Shown: in pieces, positions 20,818-30,056 of the stretch
Position numbering within the stretch: position 1 is the stretch's first letter
How the letters are laid out: the number at the start of each line of letters is the position of its first letter
NCBI GenBank assembly: GCA_012295275.1
Contig: CM022676.1
Span: 7,757,607 to 7,790,106, forward strand
Origin: Chrysomallon squamiferum
Taxonomy: Eukaryota; Mollusca; Gastropoda; Neomphalida; Peltospiridae
Direction of reading: 5' to 3'
Length of the DNA stretch: 32,500 nucleotides
Translations under genes and position numbers: made by a program
Notes under the pieces: generated by a model
Seen by the model: only the letters and a program-made list of their open reading frames with translations
What the model was told of the DNA's origin: nothing
Databases searched by the model: none

Positions 20818-21369
20818 CTGAAACATTTCATGTAATTATGTATATATATATGTGTGTGTGCATGGATACATAGTTACATATATACACACATGCATAATAC
20901 ACATTTGTAAGAAAATGTTTCTACAGATACATCGATGTGTGATTTGAGAGATACACACAGATATATATATTCTCGTATGTATGTGTGTTTTTATGTATGC
21001 AGATATGCGGTGTATTGTTTGTGTATGTGTAAATGTACGCATGTACTTAAATTTTTAACCCATATTTCTGTGTGATTACTATTATTATCTTTTATCTTTC
21101 TTTTCCTTTTATTTTGCTTTTGTTTATTTAAACCATTTACAAATTGTCTCTTCTTAAAAAAGTAGAAACATTATAACTTTTTAAAGAAAGACACTTTAAA
21201 AAAATCCTGCAGCTGTTTATATAAGGTCTATATGAAAAATAAATCTCAGTAAATCCCTAAATCCGAAAATTCCGAAACATTTCGATAAAGGATTGTCAAC
21301 CTTTCTATCTGTCTCTCTATCCATCTATCTATCTATCTACCTATCTCTCAGTCTGTATGTCTGTCTGTC

Positions 21370-21380
21370 TATCTATCTAG

Positions 21381-21418
<38 letters not shown>
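21370..21418. repeat. (TA)n microsatellite
   Basis: Alternating TA preceded by CTAT/CTGT tetramers; similar tracts punctuate most array units (17660-17702, 19316-19350, 20518-20541). Confidence 0.9.
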
Positions 21419-21422
<4 letters not shown>

Positions 21423-21658
21423 CAGGCTATATTTTAATAATAGATAGCATTTCTTTCTGGTAAATCGTCTCTAGTTAACAAACATTACTTGTTTTCTTCT
21501 TTATAATTCTTTCCTGGAAAATCGTGGATGTTACGTTTTCCTTTCTTGTACATCATAACGGTAAGACAACCTGGTTCAATTGTTCATGAAGTTATCTAAA
21601 TAAGTGTATGGTTAATAAAAAATACTCGTTTACTGCTTTATCATTTCTTAATATCAAT

Positions 21659-21717
21659 TCACTTACTATCAGGCATTAAGACATCATCTGGAACGTCGTT
21701 TCGTCTTTCCTCATCAT
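21659..21717 (-). CDS. Receptor gene B: alternative last exon, copy 1 (short, tyrosine-less)
   Basis: First tail exon after the transmembrane exon. The acceptor CATGTTTCAG and phase 1 start are kept. A central deletion relative to other copies leaves 59 nt encoding (N)DEERRNDVPDDVLMPDSK then TGA. No tyrosine remains. The VPDDVLMPDSK end is shared with copy 2, so these two form a subfamily. The downstream signal site is mutated (ATTGAA). Confidence 0.65.
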
Positions 21718-21730
21718 CTGAAACATGGAA

Positions 21731-23040
21731 TGATATTATGTTTTGGTTTATATAAATATTATTACGTGTGTTCGAGTGTGCGTATTGTTTATATATATAT
21801 ATATATCTATATATATATATATATCTTTGCATGTATATAGTTGTGTGTATATATTATGTGTGTTTATGTATGTATGTGCGTATGTGTATGTATACGAATG
21901 TATGTGTTTATGTGTGTACATATGTATATATGTATGTATATGTATGTATGTATTATGTATGTATGTGTGTATGTAAGTGTGTATGTGTGTGCGTATATGT
22001 CAGCTTACCAGAAACTTGATCTACTTTGTGGTAGTCATGATGATTTGGGCTGATTCTGAATTTTCAAAAGTAAATAACATATATTACATGTACATTGATG
22101 TGATAATCCTAGTACGAACAAAGGAATGCAAACAGACATACGTATATACATACCATATAATCATACATAAATACATGTGTTATATACTACATATATATTA
22201 CATATTTACGCACGTGCACACATACATACATACATTCATACATACATATATACATACAGGCATGCATACATACATGCATACATAAATATATACACACACA
22301 TAAATACATAAACTCACAAACATACATAGAGATATACATAAATATATACACACACATAAATACATAAACTCACAAACATACATAGAGATATACATAGACA
22401 TATACAGATAGACGCACATTAGCATGAATACATTTTACAGAAAGAAAAATAGTAAAAAACAATAATAAATTAATTTACCTTAGTTGGTTCGAAGTTGAGT
22501 TGTTTTCTCCTGTAATAATAATAATAATAATATTAACCTTATCATCATCTTGAACTTAGTAGTATAGTAATAATACTAGTTATTTATATCTGTATAGTAT
22601 ACTTATCTCTTCAAATCAATCTATCTAAATACTGACATCGTCGTGAAATATTTTTTGTAGACGTCAGTTTTTACCTCAGCCATTTCATTATCAGGTGGCT
22701 GAAATATGTAGGTTGTCAAGAAAACAGGTTTGATATTCTATTTAAGATAATAGTGTAAATTAGACTCGATTTATCTCCCCTTTACTCTTTTGGTAAGTGT
22801 AATTTAAATACATAATAAAATAAATAAAGGAACAAAAAAAAAGACATACAAACAATAAATAAACAATAGTATGAATTAACGAATAAATGAACGAAAGAAA
22901 AAATGGATGAATGAATAAATAAATGAAGACTGTAAAATAAAATAAAATATAACAAAACAAAATAAAAGTGAAACAATTTTAAACCAACCAACCAACCAGC
23001 CAACCAATTAAACCGTCCAAAGAACCAAATAAATAATTAC
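21731..23040 (-). other. Intron of receptor gene B (transmembrane to tail array)
   Basis: Contains TATG/TATA tracts (21790-22010, 22205-22400), a region similar to about 720-830 of gene A (22065-22190), a fragment resembling the CABIT-SAM linker exon (22675-22735) and an AAAT/AAAC tract. No confident coding exon. Confidence 0.5.
22675..22735 (-). pseudogene. Possible fragment of the CABIT-SAM linker exon
   Basis: About 55 nt on the minus strand (AAACCTGTTTTCTTGACAAC, then CCACCTGATAATGAAATGGC) resembles the PVYRKKPLKPP..PPDNETG coding stretch of the 9857-10710 exon. By chance or design it has an acceptor-like TATTTCAG and a donor GAG|GTAAAA around 24 nt (22675-22698, PPDNEMAE). The match is short and could be coincidental. 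Confidence 0.3.
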
Positions 23041-23148
23041 TTATTTTATTTCGAAAGTGCATAACAATGCCAAAGATAATGATGAGAAACAAAGCCGAGG
23101 AAGCTCCAAAACCGCTGCCAAATCCTTTTCCAAATATATTGCTGTCTT
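23041..23148 (-). CDS. Receptor gene B: transmembrane exon
   Basis: 108 nt, phase 1-1, donor ATAA|GTAATT. It encodes EDSNIFGKGFGSGFGASSAL, then FLIIIFGIVM and a basic HFRNKI: one transmembrane helix and a stop-transfer sequence. Compared with gene A (2543-2656), the original acceptor (TTCAG) is changed to TTCAA. A new CTGAAG acceptor a few codons inside keeps phase 1, so the exon stays usable. The extracellular stalk is therefore very short. Splicing to any tail exon completes an Asn codon. Confidence 0.7.
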   Translation of the reverse strand, partial: KTAIYLEKDLAAVLELPRLCFSSLSLALLCTFEIK

Positions 23149-23204
23149 CTTCAGGGGTTGAACATTCATCAACGAAAATAAAAATGTCAGATTAAATTAA
23201 CATA

Positions 23205-23345
23205 ATATTTATATATCTTCAATACATAGGTAATTTGTATTTGCTATTATTAATATATCTTCAATACATAGGTAATTTGTATTTGCTATTATTAATATAT
23301 CTTCAGAGAATAGGCAATTGTTTATTTGCTATTGTTAAGGTATCT
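23205..23345. repeat. ~46 bp tandem repeat, three copies
   Basis: TATATCTTCAATACATAGGT..ATTTGCTATTATTAA repeated, the last copy diverged (TCTTCAGAGAATAGG). Gene A has only a single diverged version near 3690-3760, so the expansion followed the gene duplication. Confidence 0.8.
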
Positions 23346-23822
23346 TTTAGTTTAGTTATTGTCTGTGTGTATTTATTATACACATTCACCGCCGATTTTT
23401 GTACTTAAACAATTCTGATTTTATACACCTCTATTTTCTTCACCATTCCATGTTCATCTGTCACTCTTTCTATGTTCCTCTGTCTCTCTGTCTGATTTTT
23501 CTTTCTTTCTTTACATCACTGTATCAGTACATCCTTCCATCCATCCTTCCATTCACGAGCTCACTGTCTAGATATCCATAAATATATAATTATGTAGGTA
23601 AGAACGTATGTGTACTTACACATGCATATACATAGGCAGATATATATATGCTGTTTAGCAGTTACGTACAAGATATGAAATAGAGACAACCTGATTGGAT
23701 GTTCAATATATTTGCAACATTATTTCGTTGATACAGCATTTCTGAATGCAGCCAGCAGTAACACGTTGTGATGATGTCAACGTCGTTACTTTAATGTCAA
23801 CTAATGAAATGGAGGGGTACAT

Positions 23823-24180
23823 CTACCAAAATGAAGTGAGGGGTTCAATAATGTGTGTTGCACTAATGAGAGCATCAATCTCAGAAACAGCAACTGCGTT
23901 CCATTCACGGTTCAGAGCAATTTGTAGGTCATGGACATTAAGGATATGAGGATGGTTTTCGCGTACCCTACGGCCCAGTAGATCCCATGCATGTTCAGTT
24001 GGAGACAAGTCAGGGGACTTCGGTGGACAGTTCAACACTTGGATGTGGTTCCGCTCAAGAAGATTAGTGGTTAGTCTAGCGTTGTCAAGTTGAAACAGAA
24101 AGCCAGGAATGGAATGACAACTCGTGTAATGATATCGTCGCAGTAACGTTGAGCAGTCGTGATTTTGTGAATGAAAACGA
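23823..24180 (-). mobile_element. Decayed Tc1-like transposase fragment
   Basis: Minus strand: AQRYCDDIITRVVIPF in one frame, then after a frameshift LDNARL, IQVLNCPPKSPDLSPTEHAWD and GRRVRENHPHI, ending LTSFW with a stop at 23823. This is the C-terminal half of a Tc1-type DDE transposase (second Asp and the SPDLSPxEHxWD region with Glu). It lacks its N-terminal half and is frameshifted, so it is dead. Confidence 0.82.
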
Positions 24181-24522
24181 GATCTGTTTTAATTTATTTG
24201 GAATAAACAGTCATTTACAAAAACTAGCTGAACTTTCTTGATTAAGCATACATACATACATACATACATACATCCATATATCCATACATCCATACATCAT
24301 ACATACATACAAACATACATACATTAACACGCACATAAGCAGACACTCTCACATATAAATAAACACATAATGTTATCAATAGCATAACGAAGTGTCTCAG
24401 ACCTTAACGCTTATTGTTGGTTGTCTGATATTTTAAACATACACCTCTAACAAGTACTAAGTTGTCTGTTTAATTTATCATTTTTATTTTTTCTATAATT
24501 AGTTTCTTATTTACGATGTACA

Positions 24523-24680
24523 GTCAAATGAAGTGTTTTGTTGGCAGTTTTTTTCGTATCTGGATTTTCAGCTGTACACACATAGGAACCTCATGGTGAT
24601 CTGTTAATATTAGCCAGTGAGAGAACGCCCGTGTTACTGATGACGTCATCTGCGACCTTCCATTTATAATTAGAAGTACG
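24523..24680 (-). pseudogene. Receptor gene B: broken second Ig exon
   Basis: Closely matches the 3' half of the gene A exon 4551-4811 (YKWK..ADDVISNTGVLSLANI, then SYVCTAENPDTK in the right frame). Three lesions: the 5' half including the acceptor and the B-strand cysteine is deleted, a TGA replaces the codon before the SGFYVC motif, and the donor context changed (CATC|GTAAAT). Gene B therefore most likely encodes a single-Ig receptor by joining Ig1 directly to the transmembrane exon, which phase permits. Confidence 0.85.
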
Positions 24681-24723
24681 TATTTATTTATTTATTTACT
24701 TTGTTAATATTTTAGCTGATTTA

Positions 24724-24773
<50 letters not shown>

Positions 24774-25218
24774 TAATAAAATATCAAAATAAAAAACTAA
24801 ATCTTGACATGTACACATGTATCATTTTAAAGATGTATCTTCATATACGTAAGTTAGCGTATACGTACGATCTGTTTAATCTTATAATTTGGTTGGAAAT
24901 TATTTCATTTAAGAATATAAACTTAGTTAAATGTTAAAATATATTAATCATTCTTATCTTCTGTAATTATCAAAGTATTTGGTTTTGATAAAGGTATTTG
25001 ACCTCTGATTTCAAGTATTATCTTGTTCTACTGAGATGTTTAGTTTAGAAAGCATTAAAAGAATATAATTCCTAGAATGCTAATTACAAAATAAAACTGA
25101 TAAAACATGTGAGTTATAGTACTGTTTTGTTTTATTGAATTTTTTTTTTTCTGTTTTTTTTTAGTTATCATTAGCACTACATATGTCCTAGAATGACAAT
25201 AATAAAACTGATTTTTAC

Positions 25219-25524
25219 CTCTCACTTCCAGTTTTATTTCATTGCTGCGTGGTATATCATTACCACATCTCCACACTGTTCCTTGTTGACTGAGTTTGAC
25301 AGATTTTATTGTCAGAGTCCTTACTCCATTCGAACAGTTATACAAATAATATTTTGGATGTGGCCCGAACCAACGACAGTAATCGCGTACTCTTCCATCC
25401 ATAGAGTATATTGCGTCATTCACAAACCAGCTAAATACATCAGCAGGACCTGCTCGACAGGTCAAAGTAAACTGTGATCCAACAACTCCATATCTGTCTG
25501 ATGCCGTTAATGTGTAACCCTGAC
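25219..25524 (-). CDS. Receptor gene B: Ig-like domain exon
   Basis: 306 nt, phase 1-1, acceptor CTGAAG, donor AGAG|GTAAAA. One Ig-like domain: YGVVGSQFTLTCRAGPADVF with the B-strand cysteine, tryptophan in FSWFVND, strand E TLTIKSVKLSQQG, F strand TVWRCGN and G strand SNEIKLEV. Additional cysteines (DYC, YNC) match positions in gene A. Relative to gene A (5549-5857) the framework is strongly conserved and the central loop region (NDAIYSMDGRVRDYCRWFGP) is very different. The type is extracellular; the ligand is unknown. Confidence 0.85.
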
Positions 25525-25677
25525 CTTCAGTTTAGAATAATGATTAAAAAAAAAAAAACATAAATTAAAAAAATAATAATAATAATAATAATAAAACTTC
25601 AAAGTTTAAATTAAAAAATAATTTAAAAAAAAAATTAAAAATAAAGTTAAAGTTAAATTAAATTAAATTATAGAAAC

Positions 25678-25729
<52 letters not shown>

Positions 25730-26056
25730 CTTTATTACAGAAGTTTACTTTGTATTACATTACGTTACATTATGTTACGTTACGCTGTTTTATGGATTGT
25801 CATTTTATGTTATATTATGTCGTCATATAATGGCATAGATTTTTAATGCAGATATACTTCTAAAGTTCAAATCACACAATTACACATTTTTCATTTGACA
25901 TTAGTCAGCGATACATAATGTCGACTCCACCCAGATTTCACACTTACTAAATGACATTAACTCAGACAGAGATACATAACCTGAATAAAAAAATAAATAC
26001 CTTATAGGTTATGTGTATCTCTATGTCTGCATGTATGTACATGGGTAGGTAGTTAA

Positions 26057-26138
<82 letters not shown>

Positions 26139-26385
26139 TTTCATTTGTGTATGTATTATGCTATATGTGTGTTTGTAAGGATTATCGACATATCTCTTGT
26201 ATCATTCTCAACATTCACCAGTATTCGCTTGTATTCTCAACTGTTATTTTTTTTTTTTGTTTTGTTTCAAAATTCATTTCTAACAATCAGAATCCTGTGC
26301 CAGTGATTCAATCTCTGTTTCATTTTCATTTTAGATTTTTGTTCTTTTTTCTTTGTCGTTGTTGTTGTTGTCATCATCATCATCA

Positions 26386-26455
<70 letters not shown>

Positions 26456-26769
26456 GCTATGCTTTTTTTACATATTTTTCAGTTGTATTAGATCATGTTA
26501 ATTATGTTACGCAACGCTTCGTTATGGACTGTCATGTTTTGTTATGTTATGTTATGTTATTGTTTCATATTTTCATAAATATATTTTAAAGAGTTGAACT
26601 GACAGTTAAACATTTCATTTTACGTTAGTCATTCAAAAACGGCGGCGAGTCCACCCAGATTTCACATTTAACTCGATAAAAAAAAATAATAATAATAAAG
26701 AAAGAAAGAAAGAAAGAAAACAAAAGAAAGAAAGAAAGAAAACAAAAAGAAAGAATATCAAATACATAC
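25525..26769 (-). other. Intron 1 of receptor gene B
   Basis: Two copies of a module (about 25740-26000 and 26490-26690) with CCACCCAGATTTCACA as its best shared block; a third diverged copy is at 28680-28870. Also (ATT)n 25679-25728 and 26390-26453, and (TA)n 26057-26135. No exon. Confidence 0.6.
26057..26135. repeat. (TA)n microsatellite
   Basis: About 39 uninterrupted TA units. Confidence 0.95.
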
Positions 26770-26833
26770 TTTGTACGTACAGTACACATCCCAGTAACAC
26801 GAACACACAGAACAACTTACAATTCATTTCCAT
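26770..26833 (-). CDS. Receptor gene B: start codon and signal-peptide exon
   Basis: 64 nt coding part ending in phase 1 at CAAA|GTATGT. It encodes MEMNCKLFCVFVLLGCVLYV plus Q, a secretory signal peptide with the same core as gene A. An in-frame Met at position 3 aligns with the gene A start and may be used instead. The phase matches the Ig exon at 25524, with Ser at the junction. Confidence 0.85.
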
Positions 26834-27019
26834 TATTTTAGTTTTCACTGCCGTTAGCAAAAAAATTATTTTATTACTATTATTATTAATATCTGTTTTA
26901 TTTTTCGTTTTCTAAATTTTCACTAATTTCGTGTTTTCACTTCTGTTAATACAAAAATTGTTTCTTCTCCACCTTCTTCTTTTAAATTCTTCCTTGTTTA
27001 CTTTTCTGTTGCTATGTTA

Positions 27020-27370
27020 CCATCTGTACTTCCTGTTTCACAAGACAAACATCCGTTTTAATCCTTGTAAAAAAATAACATCTATCATACGCTAGAACCA
27101 CTCGACTGACTTCAGCAGTTCGCTGGCAGCATAAAAATAGTACTATTTACTTGTACATACACGACAAAACGAAATCCAAGACCTCTATCAGAAAATGACA
27201 GACTCGGAAATCTTCGGACATGTTCGAAACGACCTAAATAGCGACGTAACGGTCATCTGACTAAAACGTGACCGCTCTTCAGCGCGACGAACGCTATTTT
27301 AGACCGAGAGTAATCATCATGCGCCCCGAAGACGGATGACGTCACCGAATATTGTCTACGTGTAGTCTAA
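27020..27370 (-). promoter_or_regulatory. Conserved upstream (promoter/5' UTR) region of receptor gene B
   Basis: Aligned with 6880-7230 of gene A. Shared: CCACTCGACTGACTTCAGCA, GCGACGTAACGGTCA, AACGTGACCGCT, and a C+G-rich end with a full CRE-like TGACGTCA (about 27338-27345) where gene A has TGACGTTA. Confidence 0.55.
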
Positions 27371-28869
27371 GCAGACAAGAAAAAAGGCTGCTCAGTAATT
27401 GGGGTTAATTATCCCATGAAGCATGCCGTCTCTTTGCCTTGTGTAATGTTTGTGTTCATCTATTCTTTTGTGTTAACCCTTGCACTGGCAAATATGTATT
27501 TTCAGATTGAATATTCTCCCACGAAGCACACCGTTCTTTGTGTTTTGTAATGTTTGCGTTCATCTATTCTTTTGTTTGAAACCCTGCACTGGCAAACCTA
27601 ATCTTAGACTTGCCATACAGCGTTATATTTTGAATACTTGATTTTCTTCAATATCTTTGTTTGTTTTTGTGTTTACTTTTTTGTTATGTTTTTGGGGGGG
27701 GTTATACCTGGGTCTATATATGTACGTATGTAGGTATTTCATGTTATAGCAATGTGTATTTGTATATTTGCAGGTATGTAGATACACTGTTACGTGTATA
27801 CGAATGTATGTGTTTTTTGTTGTTGTTGTTGTTTTGTATGTGTAAGTAAGTAGGTAAGTAAATATATGTGTATGTGCGTTTGTTCGCTTATGTATATATG
27901 TATATAAGTACATTTCCTTGTGTGTGTGGATGTGTGTGTGCGTTTTTGTTCATTTTAATAATGCGAAATGTTTGTGCAAAGTCTCGCGTGATATTTCATA
28001 ATAAACTGGGTGCTGCAAAGAGATAAAGGGCGGCCATTTTGAATTTGGCTGCTTGTCAAGTTTATTTTGTTCTGTCATGACTAGACCAACCCGTTTTAAC
28101 TCTTATTGTAACTCTACACGCTATTCAAAACCAGCCATGGGTGGAAGACGACGCACAAAACATGCAACCCAAATCACATGAAACTCTTTCTTCTAAATTA
28201 TTGTGTAGCATATTCTTTCTATTTTGTTCGGTTATACAAGAATGTGTGTGTGAGTGTGTGTGTGTGTGTGTGCGTGTGTGTGTGCGTGCGTGTGTGTGTC
28301 TGTGCTGTATTCTTACTTTCTGAGTATACATCAAAGTCCGTGTGTGTATGCATATAACTATAACGTAGATAATTATATAAAAATGTACAATACGTTTCAC
28401 AGGTTGAAATAAAAATATCTCTGTTCGTTGTTGTAATTGACGTATCTGTTGTATCATTCTCAACATACACCAGTCTCTGATATCAAAATATTCAACGACT
28501 TTACGTAAACTATTCATCTGGATTTTGATTTGTTATTGTTCTGTCTTATTTTCTTTTGAAATTCTCACATTCACATTTACTAAGCTTCCAGCCAGTGCCT
28601 GTTATTCAATCTCTGTTTTATTTTTTGTTTTCGTTTGTTTGTTTTCGTTTTTTTGTTGTTGTTTTTTTGTTGTTGTTGTTACAGACTGTCATGTCATGAT
28701 ATGTTATATTATATTACTGTCTTGTGTCGTAATACAAATGTATATCAGAATTTCGAAACAGACATTTATGCTTTTTAATGTACATTAGTCAGGAATATGT
28801 AGCAGCGATTGCACCTAGATTTAACAATGAAATGAAATTAATTCGGATACAGATAAATAATCTGAATAT
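27371..28869. other. Region between gene B promoter and orphan exon 1
   Basis: About 27400-27600 holds two diverged copies of a ~130 bp unit (TCCCA.GAAGCA..CCGTCTTTG and TTTGTG..CATCTATTCTTTTGT). 28005-28245 matches gene A intron 1 and 28430-28640 matches gene B intron 1 (26190-26330). TG-rich tracts at 28240-28300. No exon. Confidence 0.5.
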
Positions 28870-28931
28870 AAAATACGTACGTACAGTACACATCCCAGTA
28901 ACATGAACACAAAGAATAACTAACAACTCAT
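28870..28931 (-). pseudogene. Orphan third copy of the receptor signal-peptide exon
   Basis: ATGAGTTGT then TAG, followed by the conserved VFMLLGCVLYV coding block. The stop is at codon 4, and the CAAG|GTATG donor is deleted into a GTACGTACGTA run. An in-frame downstream Met would give only a short hydrophobic start. No Ig exon lies between this and gene B, so it is a partial duplicate of exon 1 and intron 1. Confidence 0.8.
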
Positions 28932-29130
28932 TTTTATTATATTTTATTTTCGTAATAAGAAAATTCGTTTTATTCTTTATAAAGTAACCTCTGGGTTGTT
29001 ATACATTTTTATTATTAAATTAAATTCACTGAACTGAATCCAGCTGAATCAGTGTTTTTAAATATTTTACAGAAAACCCATATAATATTTTGTTCACTTA
29101 AATGTATATGTATGTGTATGTGTATGTGTA

Positions 29131-29163
<33 letters not shown>

Positions 29164-29825
29164 ATGTATGTATGTATGTATTTATGTTTGTGTATATAAG
29201 CGGAAACAGAAACAAACCTGCTCTAAGATAACGAAACATAACATAATGAACAAAACAATAGTACACACTAGTTTAGTAGTTACATCAGTTGCTTTTATTA
29301 CGTCCCTTGTCCTAGTTCCCTTTCTCTCTTCTTGCTCACAATTCTTTTAATCCATTTTCTATGTTTAACCATTGTTAAAACAAGCAACAATATGGAAATC
29401 TTTCTTTTCTTAATGATTCCTCTTCCTGAATAACTTTTGAGTCTGAATAATATGAAAATAAACTATTTACATCTGCTGTACATTTCTAGAAGTTTCAAAA
29501 GAGGGCAAAAAGGAAAACAAATGACTAAAAACTTTTCAGACAAAAGATATCAATTTAGTATTTTATTCAGAAGTCATATCTTTGTAACGCATGATTACTC
29601 AGAGTTGTAAAAGTGTACAGATGTAAGTGATTACATTAATTAATTTATATTTTGCTCCTCCACCTCTTCCGTTTCTTTTGTTGTTATAAATGTAATGTGT
29701 AAAACCATAAATTTCTACATCAGAATATCCCACACAAGTCGATTCATTACAACACAGAAACAAACGTTCGCGGTGTGCAAGTGAAAATATTGTATGTGGA
29801 GGAAACGTTGTTGTAATCTTATTAT
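28932..29825. other. Non-coding region
   Basis: Holds a (TATG)n tract at 29104-29180. Otherwise nothing recognised; the sequence upstream of the orphan exon does not obviously continue the conserved promoter block. Confidence 0.5.
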
Positions 29826-30056
29826 TTATGTATCATTTACTTCAACAACATACCACCCATTCTTGAAAATGAAAATGTTTTGGACGCGGATATTTCGATT
29901 TGTTTCTACTTGATAGTTCTGAATCTGATGAAAATAGGGATGGTGTTCATTGTTTAAATCATCGAGAAATTTTTGTTTTCCAAAGCGCTGGTTACTGATT
30001 TGCCACTGAATCTGAGAATCAACAACTTTCTTCAGAATCAAGAGATCAGGACACAG
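29826..30056 (-). CDS. Unrecognised candidate terminal exon
   Basis: A good acceptor on the minus strand (pyrimidine-rich TCTTGTTTTTTAAAG) is followed by 76 open codons and TAA. It reads LCPDLLILKKVVDSQIQWQI, with the middle FGKQKFLDDLNNEHHPYFHQ and end IFIFKNGWYVVEVNDT. Composition is balanced and unlike the repeat-driven frames around it. I do not recognise a family. It could be the last exon of a gene starting beyond 30 kb, an exon of a mobile element, or a chance frame. Confidence 0.35.
   Translation of the reverse strand: MCPDLLILKKVVDSQIQWQISNQRFGKQKFLDDLNNEHHPYFHQIQNYQVETNRNIRVQNIFIFKNGWYVVEVNDT

Larger units (their letters stand above)
16310..21730 (-). repeat. Tandem array of eight tail-exon units
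   Basis: Units of roughly 0.4-1.1 kb repeat head to tail. On the minus strand each has a FATGTTTCAG-type acceptor (CATGTTTCAG or CTATGTTTCAG), a tail exon, and a 3' UTR with CATGAACAATTAAACAAGG. A CGTTATGATGTACAAGAAA block, then TTTTCCAGGAAA and a TA/TATG tract with a TTTGATGAGATAGCC block follow. A stray 3' UTR fragment lies at about 21470-21515. Acceptors are near 16654, 17578, 17998, 19095, 19772, 20817 and 21717, plus a truncated unit at 17.0 kb. Confidence 0.85.
23149..25218 (-). other. Intron region of receptor gene B (Ig1 to transmembrane)
   Basis: Contains a 46 bp motif triplicated at about 23205-23345 and a Tc1-like relic (23823-24180). Also present are CATA/ATAC tracts (24247-24320), the broken second Ig exon (24523-24680) and an AAT tract (24726-24770). 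Confidence 0.6.

Noticed and set aside
22479-22509. A 31 nt micro-exon on the minus strand with good-looking TTACAG acceptor and GTAAAT donor
   Set aside because: Joined after the transmembrane exon (phase 1) it leaves phase 2, which does not fit the phase 1 tail exons and would create an immediate stop; no paralogous copy in gene A.
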